DNA from: Cladorrhinum sp. PSN259
Taxonomy: Eukaryota > Ascomycota > Sordariomycetes > Sordariales > Podosporaceae
Direction: 5' to 3'
DNA length: 64,000 nt
Assembly (NCBI GenBank): GCA_033725935.1
Contig: MU867067.1
Span: 1 to 64,000 of the forward strand
Position numbers and translations under genes: made by a program
Notes under the pieces: generated by a model
Databases searched by the model: none
What the model saw: the letters and a program-made list of their open reading frames with translations, nothing else
Told to the model about the DNA's origin: nothing
Shown: one piece after another, positions 22,901 to 34,927 of the stretch
How the letters are laid out: each line of letters begins with the position of its first letter
Numbering within the stretch: position 1 is the first letter of the stretch

Positions 22901-22958
22901 TCGGTAGTTGCGGGGAGTGGTGGGTGTGAGTGTAAGCTGCAGAATGAACAAAAGCGAT
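19957..22958. other. 3 kb intergenic region
   Basis: No gene is recognised. The left part is the aminotransferase promoter. A run of 26 T lies at 21744-21769. The segment from about 22100 to 22958 is A- and C-rich on the plus strand and probably holds the long 3' untranslated region of the minus-strand forkhead gene. Confidence 0.4.
21744..21769. repeat. Poly-T tract
   Basis: Twenty-six consecutive T on the plus strand. No flanking target-site duplication or element is visible, so it is read as a simple repeat. Confidence 0.8.
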
Positions 22959-24829
22959 TTAAACACTGCCGCCAGCAGCCAAGTCTCCGTTGGAAGCAGG
23001 CTGGACTTGCTTGCCGTGTCCAACTGGTGCATGGTAGCTGCCGATGCTTTGAAAGCCCCTGGAAATAATAGTTAGTAAACTTTGTTCTGGTGGTGTTATT
23101 AAGAAAAGTGAAAAAAATTACTTGGTCAAATCGAACCCAACCTCCTCCTCAACCGCAACAGGGCTAGGGGGCTCAATGTCAACCACCTGAGTAGTTCCTG
23201 CACTAACTGGTGCAGCAGGAGTGGTAACAGCACCACCACGACTACCAGTTCTAGTGGGGCTCTGAGGAAGAGCAGGCGACTTGCTCCGGGAACTCTGCCG
23301 AGGAGGGCTGCTGCTAGGAGGTTGCACACTACCGATCCGAGTGTCGCCCTCATCGTCCAAAATGACCTTGGTAGGACTGTCGAATGAGGCAGGCTTCAGC
23401 GGCGTGCTTCCTACATCTGCATACTTCCAGAAAGGAGCTGGCGAGCTGGTAGCCATATGAGCGCTGGGACGCTGGGCGGTGGAAGGCGGGGCAAGCCGGG
23501 GGTGGACTCGGTGAGGGGCCGGCGTGACGAATGACGCACCATCTTCTTGTAGATATCCGGACGTCAGGGTAGGCGAATCGGGAGCGGTCTCAACAGTACC
23601 TAGCGTGCTGGAAGGGTTCGGTCTGCGGAGTTTGGGAAGCGGGCTGCCGTCAACTCCTGCACCAGGCTCATCTGGCAAGGGCTTGCGCGTCGGGCGCACA
23701 GGCGTTGAATGAGACTCACGAAGAGCAGCTGCCCGGGGCTGGGGTGAGCCTGAAGGTGACACCTTGCGCTTACGTACCGATCCGGGGTCTCTGGCGGCCG
23801 CCATGTCTCTTGGGCCCGAAGTAATGTAGTTCAATTGGCTGGGTGATGATGGGTTTGACGAAGCACCACGATGGCCGCCGCGACCTCCTCTCCAAGCCAT
23901 CGCAATCATCTCGTCACGGTTCTCGGGAACAATTTGCCATTTCATCCCCTTTCCGGGTTCATCCGTCTGTCTGGCCACCTTCTCAAAGTTCTTATTTAGC
24001 GACAAATTGTGTCGGATCGAGTTCTAGAACTAGTTAGCATCTAGTGAGATCCCCCAGACAGCCTCAAAGGTAAATCTTACCTGCCAACCGCTATGAGGTT
24101 GTTTTCGGTAGTAAGAATATGACGAAGTGATATAGTTGTAAATGCCAGATAATGTCAACTTCTGCTCCTCAGTCTGAATGATTGCCTGCGTAATCATCTG
24201 TGCATAGCTAAACTGAGGCTTGATGTGCGAGTTTTCATCTAGACTCAAGTCAACGTCGGTATGATTGCTCATCAACATGGTACTGGCACTCTCAGTAATT
24301 GGGGTCTGGGCTACCAGGGCACCCGCGGGACGTCTAATCGAGGATGGAGGAGTGCCAACCCGTCTGTAGTCTGGTGGCGCCGGGGCCAAGGGCTTCTGGG
24401 CACTCTGACGCACAGTCTTACTAGGCGAGCTGGAGTGCAAACCATCACCAGATGGAAGAGGGTGTCGTGCTTGCTGTGTAGGAGCTGGCTCGGGTTTAAC
24501 GATTCCTGCGCGCTCAAGATATTGAGAGGCAATCTCAAGGCTCGAAACGTTGGTTGGAAGAACAAACATCATCTCGACACCGCCAACTTCAATGACCTCG
24601 CCACTCCTCAAAGGACCAGATTGACCTTGCTTCCACAATGCGCCGTCAACTTTCAGTGCGTTGCGACCCTTGGCCTCCAGCCACCATTCATCATTGTCAC
24701 CGTTGAAATATATGACAGCATGTTGTCTCGAAATCAGCTTGCTAGGCCCGAGGTCAACATGAATCAAGTTGGAGTCCTGGTCGTTGATGCTTTCCTGGCT
24801 CACTCCCGCTGGCGGAACCTCGGGCTTAG

Positions 24830-24906
<77 letters not shown>

Positions 24907-25494
24907 GGTTCAGGGCAGCGACCAATGTTGACTCTGGGGCGGGTGATGTAATAAGTCCAGTCAACGGCCGCAAGCTTCGCATATGCACTCACGCCATCCT
25001 TATTGTTCACGTGAATGGCATTGGCGTAGTCCTTGCTGGCCTGCACTTGACCTGCGGGCGTGAGCAGATGCTGTGAAACGCGGGAAACCAGTTCGTCGTC
25101 TTCTAGATTGATGTCGGATTGGTCGGCAACCTGTGACGAATCACCCTCGTTGGCGATCTCGGTCGTATCGGCGCTCTCGCCGGTGACATCCTCGGTCTGT
25201 GCAAGTATTGCATTGTCAGCGAAACAGAACAGTTGGAAAAGTGTGAAAGCTGGTGGCGGGGCTCGAGGTGATCAATGTGCTCAGTGTGCGACCAAAGAAA
25301 CATGACAAAAGGGGCAAAAGAAACAATGGCGACGGGAATTGATAATGCGCGATCGAGGGGCGCAGAGGCGGGGGCGGGCTCTCGCATACCTTCTTGCGAC
25401 GCTTTGCTGGGCGCGAGGGAGACGAATCCTCAACGACAGCCTCATTGCGCAACTCTCTCCGGGCGCGTTGTGCGCGCTTCTGTGGTGTGGGCAT
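22959..25494 (-). CDS. Forkhead transcription factor with FHA domain (Fkh1/2 type)
   Basis: This 740-residue nuclear factor combines an FHA phosphopeptide-binding domain (about residues 105-250) with a forkhead DNA-binding domain (about 360-440), the layout of yeast Fkh1 and Fkh2, which drive G2/M gene expression. FHA marks are [17 protein letters not shown] and GRNALKVDG. Forkhead marks are [34 protein letters not shown] and GKGMKWQI. Exons in transcript order are 25390-25494, 24081-25196, 23122-24023 and 22959-23058. The 24024-24080 intron splits the forkhead recognition helix between WQ and NSIRH. A tract of 25 glutamines (residues 133-157) lies between NIGR and the SRQHA segment, inside the FHA fold. 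The C-terminal half is rich in Ser-Pro and Thr-Pro, possible CDK sites. Confidence 0.95.
24831..24905 (-). repeat. CAG/CAA repeat encoding 25 Gln
   Basis: Twenty-five codons, mostly CAG with several CAA interruptions toward the 3' side of the coding strand, encode an unbroken glutamine tract in the FHA region. The pure CAG part, the longest block, is at the N-terminal side of the tract and is likely to vary in length among strains. Confidence 0.95.
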
Positions 25495-27283
25495 GTTTTG
25501 TCGCGAGGATGGGTTAGACCATTCGTGCGGGAGGGGTTTAATGTTGGATGTGGGTTGAGGGGTTGGTCGAGCTGTTGGAGGGAAAAGAGGGCTGGCTGCA
25601 ATGGGGATTATTCCCACTGCGTGCAGTCTGCCGTGTGTGAGCGTGGGATGTGCGGCGGGCAGCTAATCGAGCTTTCTCCGAGCTGGATGGTGGGATGCGA
25701 TGCGACCACGCAGCTCTGCGCAGTAAATAAAATCCCTTTGTTGGACCACTCCGGTGTGTGGCTGCTTGTGCGGTCGAGGACAACGAGCGGGTGCCTTATT
25801 TGTCTGCTGCAGCTGTGTGCAGAGTTAGCAGGTGGTGGGATGAACGAATGGGTGTGCAATTGAGAGACTGGGAAAACGGATTTGTTTAATTGACCACCAC
25901 GACAAATTCCCAGCTTTTTCGCGTCGGCGATTCAAAGGCGCGAGGCAGGAAAAGAGACCACTGGCCAATCACGCCAGCCTGACTTTGGCTTTTGGTGGGT
26001 CACAGAGTGGGGATTCACGTGTTCTTGGCTGTGCACTTTGTTCGTCATCAAAGCCAGAAGAAAGCGGGTCCCTGCTAACAAATCCGGAGAAGGAGTTGAA
26101 AGAAGGGTTGGGAAAGAGCCTCCCTGCCACCGAGCTGCAGGAAGGAGAAGGGACTCGGACGATTTTGAGTCAAAGGGGTAAGTGAAGAAAAAAGGGAGGC
26201 AGGAAAGCACCGTTCTTTCCGTTTTTTACCTTTATTCTCGATGATTCCTCTTGCCCTTGGTTCTTGGGATTCAGGAATGTTTTGTTTTGTGAAAGTGGAA
26301 AAGTTGAAAATCTGGTGTGTTACTTATATTTTTATCCCTTGAAGAAGACAGGAAAAAATACAAAGCTTGAGTGTGTGCAATCACAGAATACCACTCGGGG
26401 CTTGCATCACAGTGTCAACAAAGAACCCTAAAGATACAAGAAAAAAACTCAATCATGAATCGGCAATTCAACAAGGTAATTGAAAGGAAAGTTTTTTCGA
26501 GCTTAAAAGAAATAGCGCAGAGCATCAATGCCCTGTCAGATAGTACACTCGGTCGGCTTGTGATCTTTGTCTGCCTCGACTCCTACGATTTCCAAACAAG
26601 CAAGTAGATGTATGGACGAGTTTCATGAATAGACAGACTGGACATTCTCAAAGATGACGGTCTCAATATTTGTTTGGTGCCCTCTGCATGATCGCGGAAG
26701 GCATGCAAGGGCCTAAACTGCTAGGGGCGTAGTCGAGAGGCTGGTGGCTGTCAACAAAAAGCTTCCTCTCACCAACCTGACCACAACCAACAATGTTCTT
26801 ATCTCTGCCAACATGGCATTATCACTTTTCGATTGGGAAACCCTGTCCCTTCTCCAATTTCATCATCTTCACTATCTCCCATCAGCCTTTCAATTTTCTC
26901 CTGCCCTAAATATTTTAAATCAAGCATACATATGATACATAAAATGGATATAAAAGTGGTGTGTTTTCATTCCCTTCTTCCTCATAACAAAAACAGGAAA
27001 AATCAAAAGCCATGTTACGCCAATGTCATGAAAAAAATAGTATAAAAATGGTTTTAGCAGCAAAAATAATTGAAAAAAAACCATCCTCCTTTTTGTGTTC
27101 CTTTGTAATCATACAGATCCATCCCGAACCAAGATCACCCACCCCATATTTTTTATGTGCCTCCCTCCCGAGTTTTCCCCAAGAAAATGCTGAAAAAGGT
27201 ATATCAAACCGGCTTGAGTAAAATAGAAAAGCAGAACATTTATGTCGGAAAGCAAAATATATGTTTAGAGCTTTTTACAAAAC
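25495..27283. other. Forkhead promoter and Clu1 3' region
   Basis: The first part is the upstream region of the forkhead gene. From about 26700 to 27283 the sequence is A/T-rich and probably contains the 3' untranslated region of clu1. Short frames here have no protein-like character. Confidence 0.4.
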
Positions 27284-30200
27284 TCATGCGGCGGCACCGC
27301 CACGTCTCTTGGGGTTACCACGACCAACAGGGGTGCGCTTCTTCTCACCGCCCTTCTTTTGCTTGTCACCGCCCTCGATATACTTGATAAGCTCATCGAT
27401 GCTACGGCCGTCCATGTTGGGAGGGGCGGTTTTGCTAGGAAGCTCAGAGGCGGGAGTGGCCAGCGAGCCGAGCGTGGTGCTGCGAGGAGTGAAGCGGTAA
27501 CCGGCGCGTGTTCTCTTAGCAGCGGCATCCTTGGCCTGCTTGGCGAGCGAGACAGCATTGTGCGTGAGCTGTTCAAGCCAGTGCTCAGCCTCCTTAGTGT
27601 TCTTGTCCTCAGGGCCGAGAACGGTGCGGAAGATGTTGAAGCTCTCGCGCATGCGGTCGACGGCACCCTTCGAATCCTGGTCGAGGGCGAGGGCCTGGGC
27701 AAGCTGAAAGAGCAGGGTAGCAGAATTGATAGATTGCCTGCCAAAGACGGTCTCGCAGACACGGAGGGACTCCTCAAACCAGCGGCGGGACTCGTGGTAA
27801 GCCTTGATGCTCTGGAGCATGACGGCATAGTTGTTAATGGTGGTGATGGTATCAGGGTGGTCGGGCCCGTAGATGATCTTCCACACGTCAAGGGCGTGCT
27901 TGGCATAGACAAGAGCCACCCTGCTGTCGCCACGCTGGTGGAGGAACAAGCTCAGGTTGAGGTAGTTGAGAACAGTTTCAGCAGAGTCGAGGCCAAGGGT
28001 GCGCTCAGCAATGACCACAGCCTTCCTGGCGAGCTCAACGGCAACATCCTTCTGATCCATCTGGAAGTACATCTGAGACAGAGTGTGGTACATCTGGGCA
28101 ACCTCGGGGTGGACAAGGCCGTAGATCTGCTCGTGCAAAGACAGTGACTCAAGGAGAAGGTCCTCTCCGAGCTTCCTCTGGTTCTGATAGATCGACAGAC
28201 GGCCAGCCTCGAGGGCCTCCTCAGCAAGAGCGCTGCGGGGGCAGGAGTCCTTGATTATGGGGACGACATTGACAAAGTCGTCAGGGCTGAAGGTGTGGGG
28301 CACGGTGGCCGCAGAGTTGATGCTCGCAGGCGAAGTGTCACGAGCCTTCTTGCTCTTCTTCTTCTTGCTGCTGGTGGTAGCGGCGGCAGTCTCAGCACCA
28401 TTAGTCTGAGCAGGGGCAGCTGCAGGAGCGGGGGCCGCAGCCGGAGCCTCAGAAGGCTGAGTGAAGACATAGTTCTTGGCCTCAATCTGAAGACCAAGCT
28501 TGAGGGCAGCCTCGCGAAGGAGCTGGAGGTGTCTGATATCAGTCCACCAGTTCTCAGCAAGGGTGAACCTGAAGCGCCGAGCGGTCTCAGTCTGGATCTC
28601 CTCCCTCAAGCTCTCGGGAGTAACCTTCTCAAAAGCGAGGTCGGCGTCGCTAAATAGAGTTCTGTAAGACTCATCAATCTCAGCAACAGGCTTAGGGTTG
28701 AAGGCAGAACCCAAGAGGGAGTTGAAGAGGTGAGAGAAGCAAGCCGAAGTGAGAGACAAGGGCAAAGTCTTGAGGTACTTGGCAGCGATATGCTTGAATG
28801 ATCTTGCGATCATCTCACGCACGCAAACCTCACGGAAGCAAGCCAGGCGTTCGTTGTCGCTCTGGGCAGCAAGCTTTCCGAGGTAGCGCAGATTGATACC
28901 ACGGCGGTGAAGGAGGGCGCTGAGCGAACGTCCGTCCATGGGGAAGCTGATATCCGACTCCTTGAGATCGCGGAGAACCCCGGGAATGACCGTCTCAGTA
29001 AGGTAGGTGCAGGCATCACGAACATCCTGCTCATCCTTCGCCATCTCCTCCTTCTCCTCATCAGTCTGGGGGACTTGGCCACTGAAGACATCAGGGTTAA
29101 GAGCAAACTGGAAGCCGGACATGTCGATCTTTTCGGTCTTCTCCTCAGTTTTCTCTTTCTCCTCGCCTTCCTCGGTCTTCTCCTCGGTCTTCTCCTCAGT
29201 CTTCTCCTTAGTCTCCTCAGTCTTCTCCTTAGTCTTCTCCTCAGTCTCCTCAGTGTTCTCCTCAGTGTTCTCCTCAGTCTCCTCAGTCTTCTCAGCCCTT
29301 TCCTCCTTCTGCTCCTCAGACTTCTCCTCGACCTTCTCGGCCTCCTTCTCCTCAGTGGCCTCACCATTGGTCTCGCCCTCCTTCTTCTCCTCGGCCTTCT
29401 CCTGCTTCGGAGGAGCACGCTTGCGGAGCTCAGCGGCCATATAGTCACGAGCCTTCTGCTTGCCGAGGGCCTCGACGAGCTCAGGACGCAGAACAGTCAT
29501 GCGGTGGGGATACTCAGCACCTTCGGGACCGCTCTCCTCCAACCAGGAAATGTCGAGAGGAGTGATGCGGTACAAATCGAGAACGTACTTGCGGCCGTCA
29601 GTGCCGAGAAGACCCTTCATCTCAACACTAGCCTCAAGGTCGTAGCGCTTGTTCTCCTTGTCCCAAACGGCGTGCTTCTTGACCCTCAAAGCCTGAGCAA
29701 GCTTCTCAAAGCCAGGAGCAAAGGCCTGGTCGGCAGCAACGGTTTCCTTGCCATCAACAGCGCCGTAGTGGATCTGGTTCTCACCAGGCTCGGGCTGCTT
29801 GAAGATACCGGGGACAATGCTCTGGCCGACGATGCGCTTGCCGAGGTAATCAACGACAACAGTGCCAGGGGTGTACAGACCGTCAACATCGAGCTGGTTG
29901 ACGAGCTTCACACCAAAGACATCCTTACCAGTGGCGACCTTGGCAGCCTCATCGCCACCCTCGCTGGTGAAAGTGCCGACACCATCAGCACCGAAGGAGA
30001 AGAAAACGTTGTTGTAGACAAAGATCTGAGCATCTCTGCCTTCAGTAGGGTTAAGAGGCGCAACCTCGCCACGAGCGACCAAAACAGCACCGCGAGCAGC
30101 GGCGTCATTGTAATCGGCATGAAGCTTAGCGATCAAGCGCTCTCTGAAGACACGGTCCTGGATAGTCTCCTTGGGAAGCTCCTTGGCGGACTGGAACTCC

Positions 30201-31392
30201 TCGTTCCAGTCACGGAGAGAGTCGGTATTCTCGACGCCACCTAGCAAGAAAGTCTCCTGAGATCTGGTGGTATCTGCGGCGTGAGCGCAGAGAGACGACG
30301 AAGGCGAAGGAACCAGCCATGGTGCTGAGGGAACGGTGTTGCCGATCTGGAAAGTCGCCAATGGATCCTTGCGGTTAGCAAAGGTCTGGAAGTCGGCAAA
30401 TCCTTGCGCAAACGAAGGAGAGAGCTTCTCGAGCAGGGTGAAGAGCGAGTGGGCGGAGTAGCCCTTCTTATCCTGCTTGGGTGATGGGTCGAACTTGTTG
30501 TTGGACGAATTGTTGACGTAGAAACCTCCGACGTGGGAAGTGATCTGGAACTGCTCGCCCTCATTGGTGGTGATGGTTAGGTAGAGAAGGTGGCCCTTTT
30601 GCCTGAGAGGCGCGGGAGGAGGGTTCCATGGTGAAAGGGAAATGAGCTTGACAGTCTTTGGTGCTGGCTCAGACTCCTTGGGAAGAAGGATGGAGAGGCT
30701 AGTGGGGGCCTCGAAGTCGTAGGGCTCGACCTCGGCCTCGGCCTGCTCGGCTGCGGTAGCCACAACATCGTCAAAGACGGATGCGCCGGAGATGATTCCC
30801 TGGACGGTATCGGTGCGGTCGCCAGCGGCCCCGATCAGTTCCCTGATCCGGATGAAATGGATTCTGGCCTCCTTCTCGGTGTAGGGATCCTCCACAACGT
30901 GCAACTCAGAGCCGGAAACGAGGCCTTCAACATCCGAGACCTGGACGAAATCATTGATGCGCTGGCCGTTGTGTTCCAGGTGGAAGCACGAATATTGCAC
31001 AGCAATCGGGTGCTCAATGATTGACTGGCGGATTTCGTGGATAGCCTCCAATGGAGACACCTATGTTTGTCGTCTTAGAAATCTCTCGAGCACCTTTTGC
31101 AAGCCATTCAACATACCGGAATCTCGAATTTTTTAGACTCGTGTGGGAGAACAATCGTCACAGCGAAGGGGGCATCCTCGGCTTGCTCAACCTCCTCCTC
31201 GCCCTCAGCCTCCTGCTGAGCTGCTTCGGCGTTCTCGGCGGGAGTCTCCTGGCTGACAGGCGCATCGGCATCCGGGTTGTCTAGACAAAAACGGCCGTGT
31301 TAGTCAAGATCAGGCATAGTTAGGCCTGGGATATTTGTGGAAGCCATACTGGACGCCGCCACGGCGCTGTTGGATGTTACTTCAGCCGCCAT
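27284..31392 (-). CDS. clu1: Clustered mitochondria protein Clu1
   Basis: This 1327-residue cytosolic protein keeps mitochondria dispersed, binds mRNAs and was also described as an eIF3-associated factor in yeast (Tif31). It starts with an acidic stretch, then a ubiquitin-like CLU_N domain (AVTIVLPHESKKFEI onward), the LSPWNPPPAPLRQKGHLLYL motif, the central CLU domain (from SLRDWNEEFQSA to about MTVLRPELVEAL), a charged low-complexity linker, an eIF3-p135-like region and C-terminal tetratricopeptide repeats (from about EALEAGRLSIYQNQ). Exons in transcript order are 31350-31392, 31117-31280 and 27284-31060. The first intron uses donor GTATGG and the second GTATGT. The upstream region is shared with a divergent gene starting at 32036. 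Confidence 0.95.
29129..29403 (-). repeat. Degenerate KTEE-type repeat in Clu1
   Basis: About 90 codons made almost wholly of Glu, Lys and Thr (units like EKTEE and KTEET) form a highly charged, probably helical or disordered linker after the CLU domain. The DNA is a set of near-identical short direct repeats (CTTCTCCTCAGT on the plus strand). Confidence 0.85.
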
Positions 31393-32035
31393 GTTCGAAT
31401 TTGTGTTTCTCTGGTGGAGATGTGTCGATATCGAGGTATGGCCAGCACCAACGAAGCGACTACAACAGCTTCAAGGAATTTCGATTTTCTATGTCGGTAC
31501 TGTCGAAGCAAGACCAACAGGGATTTTTTGAGGATTGGAGATCGAAAAAAAGGAAATTCGTTGAAAATAAAACCTAATGAGCTCAGCTGAACATGCAATA
31601 TGCTCCCCTTGCTTTAAATAAGAGAGGGACAGTCGTTATCGTGGACGGAAAGGACGGCGTTTGTCCAGGTCAACTGAAGATCTTTAAAGTTTTGCGCTGA
31701 ATTTCTCAACTTTTTTTTTTTCGGGACCTACTGTATGATGCACATACACAGCATCGGCTTAACGGACCCCGGCTACTGAGTCAAGTACCACACTGTGTGC
31801 TCGGCACGAGTCGGGATTTGTTGAGGAAGGTCAAATAACCCCGCCATTAGTGCGCTAGGCCGTATGCGGCAACGAGTAAACATGTCAGCACCTTGATGGC
31901 GAATGAAAACAGCATCAAACACAGACTTCCATAATTCTCATCATTAAAAATAAAAATCATCAATCTCATCGCGACTTTTTCTTTTTGTTATCATCAGAAA
32001 TAGCGATTGTCACATATCGTATAAATAATACTTAA
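31393..32035. promoter_or_regulatory. Divergent promoter between clu1 and the 963-residue gene
   Basis: These 643 bases separate two start codons that face away from each other and must hold both promoters. A run of 10 T lies at 31711-31720, and the region next to the plus-strand start is A/T-rich. No specific binding site can be named. Confidence 0.5.
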
Positions 32036-34927
32036 ATGGCAGCAAAATCAACAACCACAGGGACAACCACCGAGTCGGCAGCGCCATGGACAGCAACGAG
32101 ATGCCATCGCTTACTCCGTCCGCTGCTCACTCATATCGCCGCGTTAAGGAAAGAGAAGGAACGAAGGCCTCTCATTCGAAATGGCCAAGGCGCAATCACG
32201 GCCTTTCAGCAATCCCAACTCACAAACACTAGGCCCAGGAAGAGTGTAGTATTAGGGAAGCGACCAAGAGGCTATCCGGAATCTGATGACGATTATGGAT
32301 CTGGGAAGAAGCCAGTTCGAAAATATGGCAGAAGAGGTCGCCCAAAGGCATCATCATCCGAGAACCCACCGACCACTCCAGGTAGAAACGGACATCAACA
32401 TCAACGGCGGCAACAAGCCAGCAGGCCGTCCCAGGAAAATGAAGTCGTATTACCAACTCCGTTTCTTCGTCGCGTGAGGAACCACCTGCCATCATCACCC
32501 GCGGTTCCTGTGGATGAACCAACTGAGCAGGAATTTGAACCGCCTCAAATCGGCATCACGCGATGTCATCACTCAACATGTTTGAAGACACGATGCTGTT
32601 TTGACATGGAATTCAGAGATCTCCGCCGTACCAACATAAATGCAGAGCAACACAGCCTTTTTGAATCAGTCTTTAAAGCAATGGACGCACTATTAAAAGC
32701 TACTTCGCCCAGCAAGAACCAAGCAGCCGGCCCCAAGTCATTATTAGCCATGTGCCTACGCAAAGTCCCTGAGTACATCGAATGGGAAAAGAAAGAGACA
32801 GCGGAAGAGGACGAGACCAAAACTGCGCCCCAAGACTGTGGGCTCTCGTTCGAGATTTATTCCGAACTAGAAACTCTAGGGATCGTCAACGGCTGGAAAC
32901 ATCTCTGCATCGTGACCAGGGCCCACGGAGTAAAGATCATACAAGACGCCGCAGCTGAAGGCCTGCTCGAAGACTCCAACATGGACATGTTGATCCGACT
33001 CTGTCTGGAATACATGCCTGTTCCCGAGTTTGCAGGTCTTATCACCACCTACGTCACCCGCCAATATTCGAGAACACGTTCCTCGTTTCATACCGAAAAC
33101 ATGTTCACCTGCGTACGCCTCCGCCCTTTACGAATACTCAGAGCGTGCGATCCATCCGGCACTTCACTGCTTCCACGACTACTCTCAACTCTTTTCGTCG
33201 AGGAACTGTTACCCTCCGATTGGATTTTGACCCCAGCCTTTTCCGAATTCTGGCCATCAGTCATCAGCCACATCGCCTCCGTCAATAAACCCTGCCAAGA
33301 CAATCTTACGTTCATGATCGAGATCATAACGCTCCTTTGCAATCACGCAGCTCCCCGGAAACCCCGCGGCGTACCACAGTCTCAAATCCGAGGAAAAGCA
33401 CAAACCACCCTCGTAAGTGCCATCGGCGCTCTAGGCTCCATCGTCCTCCTCAGCGAAGAAGGGGGCTCTAAGTCAGCATCATCATCAACAACCCGAACAG
33501 CCGTTATCAAACGACGGGTAGAATATGCAATCTCTACCATTTCCTCTAATCTAAAACGGCAACAGAGCAAGGGCCGCAAATTGGGCAGGTACTTGCTTGC
33601 TCTCTGTTCCTTCCTGTCACTATCAGACAGCACATCCTCGACAGTACTTGAATCAGCATGGAAAGGCGTAACAACATGCAAGGGAAACCCAACTCTGATG
33701 CTTCAATACGACGCCACTACGTCTTTGATGAGCTCTATAGCGCATTTCTGCGGGAGGGGAAGTGGATTACCCCCGAATATTTATTTGCGACAGATGTGTG
33801 ACAAGTTGGAATATCTCAAACTGCCGGGGGGGCTAAGGGATATGAGGGTGGATGGGGCTTTTAGGCTTGCGGAGGCTACGGGTGATCTAAGGGATTTGGA
33901 TGATGCTGAGATGTTGAGACTGGAAATGATGAGGCCGCCAGGTAGAGGAGATAATAATGGAGGTGAGAAGGAAGGAAGAGCAGGGTTTGGAGGGATGAAG
34001 TGGGACGAGGGCATTGGAGAGTGGGTTCTAGGTACGCCGGGGAGTGTGGTTTCGAAAAGCGCTGTGCTCGAGTCCAGGAGGATTAGCTTGAGAGGGAGTG
34101 CTGTGGATGAAGGGCAGAATGGAGTGGCGAGGAAGAGCTCGTTGCGAGTGAGGGCGGCAGAAGCAGTGGATAGTGGGGAGGATGATGAGGAGGATTGGGA
34201 GTATGATATTGACGATAATGATGAGGATGATGAAGATGATGAAGATGAGTGGATGAAGGGGGGTGAGCATGTTAAGGATAAGTTCTCAATGAAGATGGTC
34301 ACTGATCCTTCCACAGGAGTGAGAAGAATCATGAGAGGCAACAGAATTGCCATGGCAACTTACAGGAGCGAAGGTGAAGATGAGGAAGAAGTAGAAGAGG
34401 ACGAGGAAGAGGATGACTCAATGGAAGCCGACAGCTACCCTAACACGAGTCCTGAATCAGCAGCTGAGGACGCGAGAGAAGCATCACCCAACACGGAGGC
34501 TTCCTCACAGGAGGATGCAGCGCCTGAGCTTGACGAGAGCAGCGCAGACGAAATCAGCTTCGACACGCCAAAAGATGACAACAACAACAACATGCCAAAC
34601 CGTCGTCGACCATCATCGCTCAAGAAACCCGTGCCTAGACACCCATTCCTAGCCGCTAGACCCAGGCGACTATCGAAACCTATCACCATTACGAAAGGTG
34701 GCGATGAGTTGGCTTTGGATACTATGACTATTACTTCTCAGGATCATCAGGGGAAGAATTGGCTCTCGCGCAAGAAGCCGTTGAGATTCACTACTGCTTC
34801 TACTAGGGCTTTGAGAGTTGGTGTTGGATCGGCACCTGTTGTACCTGTTGCTAAGAAAAAGGTGCAGAGGGCCAGTCTGATGGCTGTGGAGGAGGATGAT
34901 AGTGATGATGAGCTGTCTTTCATTTGA
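32036..34927 (+). CDS. Unknown 963-residue protein, AT-hook and acidic region
   Basis: This long single-exon gene encodes a product I do not recognise. The first 150 residues are basic and disordered and contain an AT-hook-like core RRGRPK near residues 99-104. A cysteine-containing patch follows (TRCHHSTCLKTRCC, near residue 185), then about 450 residues of helical, leucine-rich sequence resembling an alpha-solenoid. After that come very acidic segments (runs of Asp and Glu near residues 720-740 and 780-800) and a basic C-terminal tail ending in another acidic patch. This composition suggests a nuclear, chromatin-related protein. The absence of introns across 2.9 kb is unusual among its neighbours. 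The start at 32036 is the first ATG of the frame and follows an A-rich leader. Confidence 0.85.
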   Translation: MAAKSTTTGTTTESAAPWTATRCHRLLRPLLTHIAALRKEKERRPLIRNGQGAITAFQQSQLTNTRPRKSVVLGKRPRGYPESDDDYGSGKKPVRKYGRRGRPKASSSENPPTTPGRNGHQHQRRQQASRPSQENEVVLPTPFLRRVRNHLPSSPAVPVDEPTEQEFEPPQIGITRCHHSTCLKTRCCFDMEFRDLRRTNINAEQHSLFESVFKAMDALLKATSPSKNQAAGPKSLLAMCLRKVPEYIEWEKKETAEEDETKTAPQDCGLSFEIYSELETLGIVNGWKHLCIVTRAHGVKIIQDAAAEGLLEDSNMDMLIRLCLEYMPVPEFAGLITTYVTRQYSRTRSSFHTENMFTCVRLRPLRILRACDPSGTSLLPRLLSTLFVEELLPSDWILTPAFSEFWPSVISHIASVNKPCQDNLTFMIEIITLLCNHAAPRKPRGVPQSQIRGKAQTTLVSAIGALGSIVLLSEEGGSKSASSSTTRTAVIKRRVEYAISTISSNLKRQQSKGRKLGRYLLALCSFLSLSDSTSSTVLESAWKGVTTCKGNPTLMLQYDATTSLMSSIAHFCGRGSGLPPNIYLRQMCDKLEYLKLPGGLRDMRVDGAFRLAEATGDLRDLDDAEMLRLEMMRPPGRGDNNGGEKEGRAGFGGMKWDEGIGEWVLGTPGSVVSKSAVLESRRISLRGSAVDEGQNGVARKSSLRVRAAEAVDSGEDDEEDWEYDIDDNDEDDEDDEDEWMKGGEHVKDKFSMKMVTDPSTGVRRIMRGNRIAMATYRSEGEDEEEVEEDEEEDDSMEADSYPNTSPESAAEDAREASPNTEASSQEDAAPELDESSADEISFDTPKDDNNNNMPNRRRPSSLKKPVPRHPFLAARPRRLSKPITITKGGDELALDTMTITSQDHQGKNWLSRKKPLRFTTASTRALRVGVGSAPVVPVAKKKVQRASLMAVEEDDSDDELSFI

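Noticed and set aside
28907..30244. A 445-codon frame antisense to clu1
   Set aside because: It is a shadow of the strongly biased coding strand of clu1 and of the KTEE repeats; its leucine-rich translation mirrors the Glu/Lys codons.
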